DNA from: CAYJXK01 sp964374115
Lineage (GTDB): Bacteria > Patescibacteriota > Patescibacteriia > Magasanikbacterales > UBA922
DNA: 14,107 nucleotides
NCBI GenBank assembly: GCA_964374115.1
Contig: CAYJXK010000024.1
Location: forward strand, 1 to 14,107
Direction of reading: 5' to 3'
A model generated the notes under the pieces. That model saw only the letters and a list, made by a program, of their open reading frames with translations. It ran no database searches and was not told the DNA's origin. Of this stretch, positions 1 through 7,656 are shown piece after piece; within the stretch, counting starts at the first letter, position 1, and every line of letters starts with the position of its first letter. The translations under genes were made by a program, and so were the position numbers.

Positions 1-323
1 TCTTTGTTTCTGCTCTTTATCCACAGGGCGGGGTTGACGGGGATATAGATAGTTCAAATGAAGTTGAATCAACTTATTCCTACAGACCGTCCGACAATCC
101 CCTCAATTCTCTTTTAAAATGCACATTTTCATGAGGTTATCCCCTCGTTTTTTGACCACAAAAATGATAGAATATCTTTGTCATCATAAGATAATTTTTT
201 GTCTCCAAGACAGCCGATATCACCAAACTACAAGCCCTTAAGCACCTTTTTGGCATGCAATATCTATACGCATATGACCCAGACTGGATTTGATCGCATT
301 GCAAGCTCGCTTGATGTTTTTCT
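1..323. other. 5' region without a convincing gene
   Basis: I find no long open frame with protein-like content here. Three small things can be seen. A perfect DnaA-box 9-mer (TTATCCACA) lies at 17-25, but it is alone. A possible extended -10 lies at 165-173. An 18-codon frame (274-327, translating as MTQTGFDRIASSLDVFL) overlaps the start of the following glycosyltransferase gene in an ATGA arrangement. That overlap would fit a translationally coupled leader peptide, but the frame is short enough to be chance. Confidence 0.5.
165..173 (+). promoter_or_regulatory. Candidate extended -10 promoter for the glycosyltransferase cluster
   Basis: TG-A-TAGAAT matches the extended -10 pattern TGnTATAAT with one mismatch. 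The only -35-like hexamer nearby (TTGACC, 152-157) is just 10 bases upstream, too close for a normal spacer, so the call rests on the extended -10 alone. It would give a leader of roughly 140 bases before the first gene at 324. Confidence 0.3.
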
Positions 324-1853
324 ATGAAACTTTCTGTGCATCTTGTGACATGGAATGGCGCGAAATATGTGCCCTATTTGTTTGCATCGCTCCGGAATCA
401 GACATTTCGAGATTGGGAGTTAGTGATTTTGGATAACGCGTCGAGTGATGGGATGGCGGAGGGGATCAGATTTCAGATATCAAATTTCAAATTTCAGATT
501 CCGGTGGAATTGATCGAGCATGATGCAAATAGTGGGTTTGCGGGAGGACACAATTGGCTTTTGAGAGAATCAAGAATAAAAAATAAAGAATTAAGCACGT
601 ATGTTCTTCTTCTCAATCAAGACATGTATCTCATGCCAGATTGTTTGGAGAAGCTGGTGGGATTTATGGATGAACAATCGGAGGTGGCAGTGGTGAGTCC
701 AAGATTGATGCGGTGGGAGTTTGATAAAATCAGCCATCAGCCGTCAGTCATCAGCCATCCGCTTGACGTGAATGCACAGGCAAGCATTGGCTTCACTCAT
801 AGCATTGATTCCATGGGACTCAAAGTATTTCGGAATCGGCGGGTGGTGGAGTGCGGAGCGGGGGAGGATTTTTTTACTCAAGCGCCTGAACACTTGAGCG
901 CCGTAGCGCTCGAAGTATTTGGAGTGTCTGGAGCATTGCCGATGTTTCGGAGATCCGCGGTTGCTACAGTATCATTTTCAGATGGGACGTTTTTTGATGA
1001 GATATATCACGCGTACAAAGAAGATGTGGATCTCGCGTTTCGACTTCGATCAGCTGGTTTTCGAGCCTTTGTGATTCCTGATGCTGTCGCGTTTCATGAC
1101 CGATCGGCCGCAGGGCCAAGAACATTCGACGACGCAACCGCTGCTGAAAATAAACAGTCCCAGTCTTCGTGGGCGAGATATCATAGTTACAAGAATCATC
1201 TCGCGACTTTGTACAAAAATGAGTACATTCCAAATTTCGTGTTTGATTTTTTTCCTGTATGTTGGTATGAATTAAAGAAGTTTGCCTGGTTCCTGATCCA
1301 TGAGAGAAAGCCGCTTGGAGGACTGGGAGAGCTTTGGAAGAATTGGAAATCCTTGAGAAGGCGGCGAAAAGAAATTACCACGAAGCGGTCGGTGTCGTGG
1401 TATGCTCTTCGGCTATGGTGGACCAAAAAGGAGCGTTATGAGGAATCGTTTGGCGTGGTCCCATTGCGCGAGACTCATGATGGACTTCTGGTCCTTTTGA
1501 TTCAGCAGAGAAATGGAGATTGGGGATTTCCAAAAGGACATCTGGAGAGAGGGGAGTCTCCCACTGATACAGCGCGTCGGGAGTTTGCGGAAGAAACAGG
1601 GATACAGGATATTGTGTTTGAAGAAAAAAGAAATGGAGTGATCTATTATTCGTTTGTTGATCCAGTCGGAAAAAAGGATTTTATTCATAAATCAGTGACG
1701 TTTTTCGTAGCCATAATCTCTCACTCGATACTGAAGCCACGGCAAGGAGAAATTCGGGAAGCGCGGTGGTGTACGATTCAAGAGGCGAATACTCTGCTTA
1801 CCCACGATGAGTCGAGGAGTGTGCTTGAAAAATGTACACAGCCGAAAAGCTGA
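324..1853 (+). CDS. Family 2 glycosyltransferase fused to a C-terminal Nudix hydrolase
   Basis: The N-terminal half is a GT-A fold family 2 glycosyltransferase. It opens with the typical beta-strand start (SVHLVTWNGAKY, 4-15), then LDNASSD (36-42), an NQD in the DxD position (98-100) and the acceptor-side motif KEDVDLAFRLR (232-242). Residues from about 370 form a Nudix domain. The full Nudix box is present: G405, E411, R419-E420, E423-E424, G426-I427, preceded by WGFPKG (400-405) as in Ap4A-hydrolase-like members. At 509 aa it is about 200 residues longer than a plain GT2. The predicted role is glycosyl transfer to an envelope glycan plus hydrolysis of a nucleoside-diphosphate-linked compound; both substrates are unknown. 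There is no clear Shine-Dalgarno sequence. The gene heads a cluster of three GT2 genes and is followed after 10 bp by the next. It contains three in-frame micro-repeat tracts (listed separately). The two domain calls are firm; substrate is not. Confidence 0.9.
   Translation: MKLSVHLVTWNGAKYVPYLFASLRNQTFRDWELVILDNASSDGMAEGIRFQISNFKFQIPVELIEHDANSGFAGGHNWLLRESRIKNKELSTYVLLLNQDMYLMPDCLEKLVGFMDEQSEVAVVSPRLMRWEFDKISHQPSVISHPLDVNAQASIGFTHSIDSMGLKVFRNRRVVECGAGEDFFTQAPEHLSAVALEVFGVSGALPMFRRSAVATVSFSDGTFFDEIYHAYKEDVDLAFRLRSAGFRAFVIPDAVAFHDRSAAGPRTFDDATAAENKQSQSSWARYHSYKNHLATLYKNEYIPNFVFDFFPVCWYELKKFAWFLIHERKPLGGLGELWKNWKSLRRRRKEITTKRSVSWYALRLWWTKKERYEESFGVVPLRETHDGLLVLLIQQRNGDWGFPKGHLERGESPTDTARREFAEETGIQDIVFEEKRNGVIYYSFVDPVGKKDFIHKSVTFFVAIISHSILKPRQGEIREARWCTIQEANTLLTHDESRSVLEKCTQPKS
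465..502 (+). repeat. In-frame micro-repeat tract (ATTTCA-type)
   Basis: About 38 bases made of imperfect 6-8-bp units (ATTTCAG, ATATCAA, ATTTCAA, ATTTCAG). They sit in frame inside the glycosyltransferase and encode a stretch rich in F, Q and I (about residues 48-60) between the LDNASSD motif and the next strand. The length is compatible with expansion by slippage in a surface loop. Confidence 0.7.
566..595 (+). repeat. In-frame micro-repeat tract (AAGAATAA-type)
   Basis: A low-complexity A-rich tract built from AAGAATAAA / AAATAAAGAA / TTAAG-like units. It is in frame within the glycosyltransferase and encodes RESRIKNKEL (about residues 81-90), directly before the strand leading to the NQD motif. 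The sequence differs from the two other tracts in this gene. Confidence 0.55.
730..760 (+). repeat. In-frame micro-repeat tract (CAGCCAT/CAGCCGT-type)
   Basis: Four imperfect 6-7-bp units (TCAGCCA, TCAGCCG, TCAGTCA, TCAGCCA) in tandem, in frame, encoding ISHQPSVISHP (about residues 136-146). This is the third tract of a different unit sequence in the same gene. Confidence 0.7.
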
Positions 1854-1863
1854 TAGCTAAAGT

Positions 1864-2697
1864 ATGACAGACATCGCGATCATCATCGTGAATTATAACA
1901 TGAGAGAACATATCGAGAGATGTTTTGTGTCTCTGTTTCGAGAAATTGAGGTGTCTCCGCTTTCGATTGATGTGGTGGTTGTTGATAATGATTCTGATGA
2001 TCATATTGATGCGTTTCTCCGTGAGAAATACCCCACCGTTTCTTGTATGATGCGCGGAGACAACAAAGGATTTGGGAGCGCACAAAATGTTGGCATGCGA
2101 TCTGTTGCGGCGCGATATTATTTTCCCCTCAATCCGGATACGGAATTTTTGGAAGGACAACACACGCTTGATCGGCTCTACGGGTTTATGGAAGCACACC
2201 CCAAGATTGGGATGATCGGCCCGAAACTCCTGTACCCGGATGGATCGCTCCAATATTCCTGCTGGCGTTTTCCCTCGTTTTGGCAACCATTGTTTAGCCG
2301 GAGCAGGCTTGGCGCGACCAAACGAGGGAAAAAAATTTCAGACTGGTATTTCATGAAAGATTTTGATCATGAAAAGACTCAGCCTGTTGACGCGATTATG
2401 GGGTCCGCGATGTTTGTCCGAGGCGAAGTGGTGAAACAGGTTGGCATGTTTGATGAGCGATTCTGGATGTATTTTGAAGATATGGACTGGTGCCGGCGCA
2501 TGGGGGAGGCAGGGTGGCCGGTATATTATGTTCATGATATAGTGATGAAACATGTGCATGGACGTGGGTCTGCGAAAATTCCAGGGCTTTTTATGCCTCT
2601 TATAAAAAATAAACTCGCGCGCGTCCATCTGGTGAGCTGGATGAAATATATGCGAAAGTGGCATGCAACCGAAAAATATTATGCAACCAAACCCTAA
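1864..2697 (+). CDS. Family 2 glycosyltransferase, rhamnosyltransferase-like
   Basis: A complete 277-aa GT2 of the WbbL-like type. Visible motifs, in order: IAIIIVNYN (4-12), VVVVDNDSDD (37-46), NKGFGSAQNVG (67-77), NPDTE (90-94, the DxD-equivalent metal/nucleotide site), a GPKLLYPDG turn (119-127), and GMFDERFWMYFEDMDWCRR (194-212), whose E-D-x-D holds the expected catalytic base region. No membrane segment is evident, so it is probably a cytoplasmic, membrane-associated enzyme adding a sugar to a lipid-linked glycan. The family often uses dTDP-rhamnose, and a dTDP-sugar synthesis gene lies two genes downstream; rhamnose as donor is an inference. It starts 10 bp after the previous gene and its last 35 bases overlap the next, so the cluster is almost certainly one transcript. 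Confidence 0.92.
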   Translation: MTDIAIIIVNYNMREHIERCFVSLFREIEVSPLSIDVVVVDNDSDDHIDAFLREKYPTVSCMMRGDNKGFGSAQNVGMRSVAARYYFPLNPDTEFLEGQHTLDRLYGFMEAHPKIGMIGPKLLYPDGSLQYSCWRFPSFWQPLFSRSRLGATKRGKKISDWYFMKDFDHEKTQPVDAIMGSAMFVRGEVVKQVGMFDERFWMYFEDMDWCRRMGEAGWPVYYVHDIVMKHVHGRGSAKIPGLFMPLIKNKLARVHLVSWMKYMRKWHATEKYYATKP

Positions 2698-3781
2698 GAT
2701 CGCGATTGTCTATCTCTCTTTCCACTGCGAGCCGTACATGGATGATGTCGTCTCCGCGCTCAAAAAATTGACCTATCCCAAGGACCGACTCGCGTTTGTG
2801 ATTGTAGACAATCCACATCCAGAGTATGGCCCATCCGTGCGCTATATCGAGGAGCACGTCATGCCACTCTCTGGAGTCGAGATTCCACGGGTCACACTGC
2901 TCCCACAAAAAGAAAATATAGGATTTGCAGGCGGCAACAATATGGGAGTCGCTTGGGCGCTCGCGCATGGATATGAGTATGTTTTTTTTCATAATAACGA
3001 TGGATTTTTTGCGGCCAATGCGCTTGAGCCTTTGGTCGAAACAATGGAAGAGGACAGGTCAATTGGACTCGCGCAATCGCTGATGCTCCTTCACCCAGAG
3101 ACCGAACTCGTGAATAGCACGGGCAATTCTTTCCATTATTTGGGATTTGGTTTTTGCGATCAATATCGCATGAACATCAAAGATATCAATGTGCCTCGCG
3201 TCAAAGAAGTATCGTATGCAAGCGGAGCCGCTCTTCTTGCTCGCGCGGATCTTATCCGAGCGCATGGGGCATGGGACGCTGATTTCTTTTTGTATCACGA
3301 GGATCTAGAATGGTCATTCCGATTTCGCGTGCTTGGGTACAAGATTGTACTGGTGCGAGATTCGGTTTTTTATCACAAGTACCAATTTAACCGAAGCATC
3401 ACCAAATTCTATTGGATGGAGCGCAATCGTTATGGCACGATGCTCATGTTTTTTCGTCTGAAAACACTCCTGCTCCTCTTGCCCATGGCCATGATTCTCG
3501 AGATAGGGTTGTGGCTGTTTGCCATTCGAGGCGGATGGTGGCGGGAGCGGCTCAAGATTTACCGCTATTGGATAGACCTCGCGCATTGGCGATTGTGGCT
3601 CGGCAAAAGACGAAAGATTCAAGGCATGAGAAACGTATCCGATCGATTTCTTCTCTCCTATGCTGTGCCAGAAATTCAATTTCAAGAAAAATCAATGGAA
3701 AATCCACTGCTTCTGTACGTCGGAAACCCATTGATGAAACTGTACTATTTTATCGTTGTGAAAGGCCTTATTTGGTGGTGA
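2663..3781 (+). CDS. Family 2 glycosyltransferase with C-terminal membrane segment
   Basis: A 372-aa GT2. Motifs: IAIVYLSFHCEPY (13-25), VIVDNPH (46-52), ENIGFAGGNNMG (84-95), HNND (110-113) in the DxD position, and FFLYHEDLEWSFRFR (208-222), equivalent to the acceptor/catalytic loop. A hydrophobic segment at about 266-288 followed by basic and aromatic residues should anchor the C-terminus in the membrane. Two starts are possible: ATG at 2663, or ATG at 2681. Both sit in the same repeated octamer ATGCAACC, and the second removes six residues and leaves a 17-bp overlap with the upstream gene instead of 35 bp. Either overlap implies translational coupling. It probably acts in the same surface glycan pathway as its neighbours; donor and acceptor cannot be read from the sequence. 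Confidence 0.9.
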   Translation: MQPKNIMQPNPKIAIVYLSFHCEPYMDDVVSALKKLTYPKDRLAFVIVDNPHPEYGPSVRYIEEHVMPLSGVEIPRVTLLPQKENIGFAGGNNMGVAWALAHGYEYVFFHNNDGFFAANALEPLVETMEEDRSIGLAQSLMLLHPETELVNSTGNSFHYLGFGFCDQYRMNIKDINVPRVKEVSYASGAALLARADLIRAHGAWDADFFLYHEDLEWSFRFRVLGYKIVLVRDSVFYHKYQFNRSITKFYWMERNRYGTMLMFFRLKTLLLLLPMAMILEIGLWLFAIRGGWWRERLKIYRYWIDLAHWRLWLGKRRKIQGMRNVSDRFLLSYAVPEIQFQEKSMENPLLLYVGNPLMKLYYFIVVKGLIWW

Positions 3782-3785
3782 AAGT

Positions 3786-4883
3786 ATGAAGATCCGAAAA
3801 GCAATTTTGACTGGCGGTGGACGAGCCACGCGGCTTCACCCCATTACAACCACGATCAACAAACATCTCCTCCCGCTTGCCAACAAGCCCATGATTTTTC
3901 ATGCCATCGAAAAAGTGGTGCAGGCAGGAATTCGGGAGATTTTTATCAATGTGAATCCTGGAGAAAAAGAGTTGCAGCAATATGTGGGCGATGGGGGACA
4001 TTGGGGGATTCGGATTCAATATTATGAGCAAACGGGTGGGCCTCAGGGAATTGCCCATGTCGTGAAAGAAGCAGAGCAGTTTATTGGAAAGGATCCTTTT
4101 TTGTATTATTTATCTGATAATATTATTTTGGGAAGTTTAGGAGAATATATTGAAGATTTCCATCTTGGCAACTATGATGCGATGATAGCGCTCTCTCAAG
4201 TGGAAGATGCGAGCTCTTTTGGCGTTCCCGTATTCAATGATTCTGGCGTTCTTATTAATACAATAGAAAAACCACGCATTCCACCGAATAACTATGCGAT
4301 TACGGGGATTTATATTTTTGGACCGAAAATATTTTTTAAGGCATTTGAACAAATTGAAAGAAGCGCGCGAGGCGAATATGAAATTCCGAGTATTTATTCA
4401 TATTTGTTACAACATAATTACCGGGTTGGACACAAAGAAATCACCGGGTGGTGGAAAGATACGGGAAAAACAGATGATCTGCTTATTGCCAATCAATTGC
4501 TTCTCGACCAAATGGGTTCTTCCGATTTCCCACATCATGGATCCATGGATTCCGGAGCCGCATGCCGCGGCAATGTGCGCGTCGGGATCGGATCACGAAT
4601 TGGGAAAGGTGTGGTGATCAAAGGGCCAGTGATTATTGGAGAAAACTGTCTTTTGGAGGACTGCCAGATTGGGCCATATGTGACTGTTGGGGCTGGAACC
4701 CAGATCTCGAGAGCTACAGTCGAGAATTCTCTTGTGCTCGAAAACGTCACGATCGATTGTCCTATTGTGATTGTGGATAGTCTTATTGGCAAACAGGTCG
4801 TCATCCGGGATCGGGAGAAAGAAGGGGATGCCTCTCAACATCGCTTGATCGTCGGGGATAAAACAGTGATTGAATTTTTTTAA
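3786..4883 (+). CDS. rmlA: Glucose-1-phosphate thymidylyltransferase, long form (RmlA-like)
   Basis: The predicted reaction is dTTP + glucose-1-phosphate to dTDP-glucose + diphosphate, the first step towards dTDP-rhamnose and related deoxysugars. The 365-aa length fits the long bacterial/archaeal form. The N-terminal nucleotidyltransferase domain (1-240) shows LTGGGRATRLHP (8-19), where the usual GxGTRL reads GRATRL, then NKHLLPL (25-31), LSDN (109-112) with the metal-binding Asp, EKP (161-163) and WWKDTGKTDDLL (222-233). Residues about 255-350 form a left-handed beta-helix, with hexapeptide-like repeats (VRVGIGSRIGKGVVIKGPV region). A GGTGG stretch at the end of the previous gene may act as ribosome site; spacing to that gene is 4 bp. 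Other rml genes are absent from the window, so another NDP-sugar nucleotidyltransferase specificity cannot be excluded. Confidence 0.88.
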   Translation: MKIRKAILTGGGRATRLHPITTTINKHLLPLANKPMIFHAIEKVVQAGIREIFINVNPGEKELQQYVGDGGHWGIRIQYYEQTGGPQGIAHVVKEAEQFIGKDPFLYYLSDNIILGSLGEYIEDFHLGNYDAMIALSQVEDASSFGVPVFNDSGVLINTIEKPRIPPNNYAITGIYIFGPKIFFKAFEQIERSARGEYEIPSIYSYLLQHNYRVGHKEITGWWKDTGKTDDLLIANQLLLDQMGSSDFPHHGSMDSGAACRGNVRVGIGSRIGKGVVIKGPVIIGENCLLEDCQIGPYVTVGAGTQISRATVENSLVLENVTIDCPIVIVDSLIGKQVVIRDREKEGDASQHRLIVGDKTVIEFF

Positions 4884-4885
4884 AC

Positions 4886-6268
4886 CTACAACGATCGCCG
4901 ATACAGTCCATATATTCCATTCACAGAACCCACGAAATATAGGGTTCCTTTTTTTATGTCCACTGCCGCCGCATCGATCGAATCGGCACGGACAAGTTCA
5001 TGGGTGACTTCGTACCCCGGATTGAACGCGGTAAGAGAATTTGACCGAACAATGAGGAGCACCCCCCATGCATCGAGCGCGATGACATCCTGAATTGGCA
5101 TGCTGGTGCGATGGAAGAGCACGGTTTTGCCATCAGGATAGATATTCCAGAGTTCCCAAGAGGACCAGCTCTGCCATTCTTTTTTTTCTTTGTGATATTG
5201 TACTTGTTGCGTCGGTATATTTTTTTTCTCTTTTTCGTCGTTTTGCCCAATGATCATGATACCGGAAGGAGTTTCCCCAATAATGCGATCAGCATTCACA
5301 TCATGAATAGCGATCAGTCCTTCTGGAATGAAGAATTCTTTCTTTTTTCGGGATGTGGTTTTTATTTTTTTCACTGCATCGTCGTAGTACCACCACTGAC
5401 CATCTGTATCCACAAACCATACCGAGGCAGTCGTGGTCGTAAATACTTTTTCATTGTTGAATGTCATGGTTTTTATCGTCGTACCATTTTGTACAAAAAG
5501 TTCGGGTCCAAAGAGCGTTTGTTGCCACTGTATGTTTGGCGGAGCCGCCGCGCTCTCGAGTGTGCTGATGGATCGTTTTGTGGGGTCTTCGGGAGATATG
5601 AGCATGCCAGTGCGTGCGTCTCCGTCTGATGTGACAATGAACGCAACAGAAGAAAAAGGAGACCAGAAAATGTATGGAGATGTGTTTTCTTCGGTTGTGA
5701 GAATTTCCCGCATTTCGGCGCGGTCTTCTCTCAAAGAGAAAAGAAGAACTACGTTTTTTTCTTGCTTTTTTTCAACCGCAAGCGCGTATGTCCCATCGGA
5801 AGAAAACGTCCATTGTTGAATGTTTTCCTTTACAAGGGGGAGAGGAAGACGCGCAGGTTCATTTTCTGCAAAGAGACGTATGTTTTTGATATAGGTTGTT
5901 TTTTTCTTTGCGACAGATATGCGTTTTTCCCAAGATAAGAATCCTGATTTCGTCATACTGATCGTATAATCGCCGGGCGTGATCTTTGGAATACGTAAAG
6001 GAAGACCACCACTTTGTGTTACTCCATCGAGTGTCACAATTGCGTCTTGTGGTTCCGCGCTCACACTAATGACACCGGTTTGACGTAATCCTCCTGTGGT
6101 TGAGTCGTATCTGTATCCAATGGTATAGAGGAGAATAATAGGAGCAATGACAAAAAAATTCAGGATCAGGAAGATCATGAATGCGCGTCGGTATGGTTTT
6201 TGGAAGGCAGTGCACGGATAGGGCATAGAGATCATGAGCCATGATGGTGGCTGGTTGCTTTTTTTCAT
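4886..6268 (-). CDS. PEGA-domain membrane-anchored protein with beta-propeller-like region
   Basis: A 460-aa protein. Residues 1-28 are basic and probably cytoplasmic; a strong membrane segment (about 29-50, MIFLILNFFVIAPIILLYTI) follows, so the rest should lie outside the cell membrane. A PEGA domain spans about 66-133, shown by VISVSAEPQDAIVTLDG (66-82) and GDYTISMTKSGFLSWEK (99-115). The remainder has repeated blocks with W-x-F/P, SSDG and DG turns (for example WTFSSDGTYALAVEKK), resembling degenerate WD40/TolB-type propeller blades. A role in surface structure or sensing is typical for PEGA proteins, but no specific function can be assigned. The start at 6268 has no SD; later Met residues (13, 15) would still keep the membrane segment. 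It is convergent with the rmlA-like gene (2-bp gap, no visible terminator between) and divergent from the MurA-like gene. Confidence 0.85.
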   Translation of the reverse strand: MKKSNQPPSWLMISMPYPCTAFQKPYRRAFMIFLILNFFVIAPIILLYTIGYRYDSTTGGLRQTGVISVSAEPQDAIVTLDGVTQSGGLPLRIPKITPGDYTISMTKSGFLSWEKRISVAKKKTTYIKNIRLFAENEPARLPLPLVKENIQQWTFSSDGTYALAVEKKQEKNVVLLFSLREDRAEMREILTTEENTSPYIFWSPFSSVAFIVTSDGDARTGMLISPEDPTKRSISTLESAAAPPNIQWQQTLFGPELFVQNGTTIKTMTFNNEKVFTTTTASVWFVDTDGQWWYYDDAVKKIKTTSRKKKEFFIPEGLIAIHDVNADRIIGETPSGIMIIGQNDEKEKKNIPTQQVQYHKEKKEWQSWSSWELWNIYPDGKTVLFHRTSMPIQDVIALDAWGVLLIVRSNSLTAFNPGYEVTHELVRADSIDAAAVDIKKGTLYFVGSVNGIYGLYRRSL

Positions 6269-6283
6269 TTGGATGCGTATACT
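6255..6283 (+). promoter_or_regulatory. Candidate sigma-70 promoter for the murein block
   Basis: TTGCTT (6255-6260), a 17-base spacer and TATACT (6278-6283) precede the MurA-like start at 6307. The -10 matches consensus at five of six positions, the -35 at three. The predicted transcript would start near 6290 with a leader of under 20 bases and no SD. Confidence 0.45.
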
Positions 6284-6298
6284 AGGATGTACTTTCGT

Positions 6299-6326
6299 AT
6301 CATACCATGCCTACCTATATCATCAA
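6299..6326 (-). promoter_or_regulatory. Candidate extended -10 promoter for the PEGA gene
   Basis: Read on the minus strand: TTGATG (6326-6321), a 16-base spacer, then TATGAT (6304-6299) preceded by TGG, giving an extended -10. Transcription would begin near 6291, about 22 bases before the PEGA start. The -35 lies inside the first codons of the MurA-like gene, so the two promoters face away from each other over a shared ~70-base stretch. Confidence 0.4.
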
Positions 6327-7611
6327 AGGAGGGAAAAAACTTCACGGATCCATTGATGTCACTGCGGGCAAGAATGCGCCGATTGCTTTGCTGTGCGCGT
6401 CGCTTCTCGTGCGTGGGCGCGTGACGTTTCAGAACATGACGCACGTCGAGGACGTAGACCGGATGATCGAATTATTGAAAAGTATCGGAGTTATCGTGAC
6501 ATGGAAAGGCGCGTCCACACTGTATGTGGATACAAGCGGGCCATTATGGATGCACAAGATTGACCGACGTGCCTGTGAAAAGACGAGAGCATCTCTGCTT
6601 CTTCTTGGCGCTCTTGCCGCTCGAGAAAAAAAATATCGTCTCTATAAATCCGGTGGATGTGAACTGGGGAATCGCACGATCCGTCCCCATCTCTACGCGC
6701 TTGAAAAATTGGGTATCCATGTGGTTTCGAAAGAGGCGTATCACGAGGTGATAAATGTCAGACTGCACGCAAGCGACATCGTGATGTATGAGTCTGGTGA
6801 CACGCCCACGGAAAACGCGATCATGGCCGCGGTATTTGCCAAAGGCACGACGCGGATCACATACGCATCAGCGAATTATATGGTGCAGGATGTGTGCGCT
6901 TTTTTGCGAGCGGCTGGAGCAAAGATCGAAGGAATTGGGAGCACGACACTCATCATTACAGGGGTTTCCAGACTTGAAGGTGATGTGGCGTATTCAATTT
7001 CTCCTGATCCTGTTGACGCGTTTGCATGGATTTCTCTCGCGATTGCCACAAAATCGCGTTTGACGATTCGAAATTGCCCCGTCAGTTTTCTTGGATTGGA
7101 GCTTGAGAAGCTTCGTGTGATGGGTCAACAGTGTACCGTAGAGCGCGTGCGATTGTCAAAAAATGGACTGGGCAATATTGCCGACCTGACCATTACTCCA
7201 TCAGAGCTTGTCGCGCTTCCAGACAAATTGTATGGCCGTCCCTATCCAGGAATCAATATTGACAATGTCCCCTTGTTTGTTCCGATTCTTACCCGCGCGA
7301 AAGGAGAAACACTTGTCCACGATTGGTGTTATGAAAATCGGGCAGTGTATTATTTGGAATTGCAAAAACTCGGCGCCAAACTTTTGCTCCTCGATCCGCA
7401 TCGTGTGCTCGTCTCTGGCCCCACATCCCTTCGTGGCAGTGAACTCATCTGTCCACCCGCGCTTCGGCCTGCCATGGCCATCTGTATCGCGATGATTGCG
7501 GCCAAAGGAACGTCCATTCTGCGAGGAACGTACATGCTCGAGCGGGGATACGAACGATTGGTAGAACGGCTTCAGAGTGTCGGTGTAAAGATTGAAAGAA
7601 AACAAGAATAG
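6307..7611 (+). CDS. murA: UDP-N-acetylglucosamine 1-carboxyvinyltransferase family (MurA-like, divergent)
   Basis: The predicted reaction is transfer of enolpyruvate from phosphoenolpyruvate to UDP-GlcNAc, the first committed step of peptidoglycan synthesis, in the cytoplasm. Its 434 aa match the family. Hallmarks: GKNAPIALLCASLL (21-34) with the K22-N23 pair; GGCELGNR (116-123) containing Cys118, aligned with the PEP-binding Cys115 of E. coli and the target of fosfomycin; D319 in GINIDN, aligned with the catalytic Asp305; ALRPAM (385-390) with an Arg aligned to Arg397; and ERGYERLVERLQSVGV (412-427) near the C-terminus. Several normally conserved positions differ: SGGC instead of PGGC, and PDPVDAFAWISLA (233-245) where MurA usually has PDRIETGTF. 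It may therefore be a second, divergent paralogue. No SD precedes the ATG. It heads a set with an S41 protease and a penicillin-binding protein. Confidence 0.85.
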   Translation: MPTYIIKGGKKLHGSIDVTAGKNAPIALLCASLLVRGRVTFQNMTHVEDVDRMIELLKSIGVIVTWKGASTLYVDTSGPLWMHKIDRRACEKTRASLLLLGALAAREKKYRLYKSGGCELGNRTIRPHLYALEKLGIHVVSKEAYHEVINVRLHASDIVMYESGDTPTENAIMAAVFAKGTTRITYASANYMVQDVCAFLRAAGAKIEGIGSTTLIITGVSRLEGDVAYSISPDPVDAFAWISLAIATKSRLTIRNCPVSFLGLELEKLRVMGQQCTVERVRLSKNGLGNIADLTITPSELVALPDKLYGRPYPGINIDNVPLFVPILTRAKGETLVHDWCYENRAVYYLELQKLGAKLLLLDPHRVLVSGPTSLRGSELICPPALRPAMAICIAMIAAKGTSILRGTYMLERGYERLVERLQSVGVKIERKQE

Positions 7612-7656
7612 GGATGAACAAGAAATACCGATTATTACAACTGTACCACTCACCTT

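Noticed and set aside
17..25. Perfect DnaA box as part of a replication origin
   Set aside because: It is a single 9-mer without further boxes, an AT-rich unwinding region or dnaA/dnaN neighbours; chance occurrence is likely.
1851..1856. Possible TGA recoding (TGA followed by TAG at the end of the first gene)
   Set aside because: Other genes also end at TGA exactly where the next begins, and no conserved domain contains an in-frame TGA; the standard bacterial code fits.
5111..5819. Plus-strand open frames inside the PEGA gene
   Set aside because: They lie wholly opposite a well-supported gene, are rich in F, C and R, and show no domain; they are shadows.
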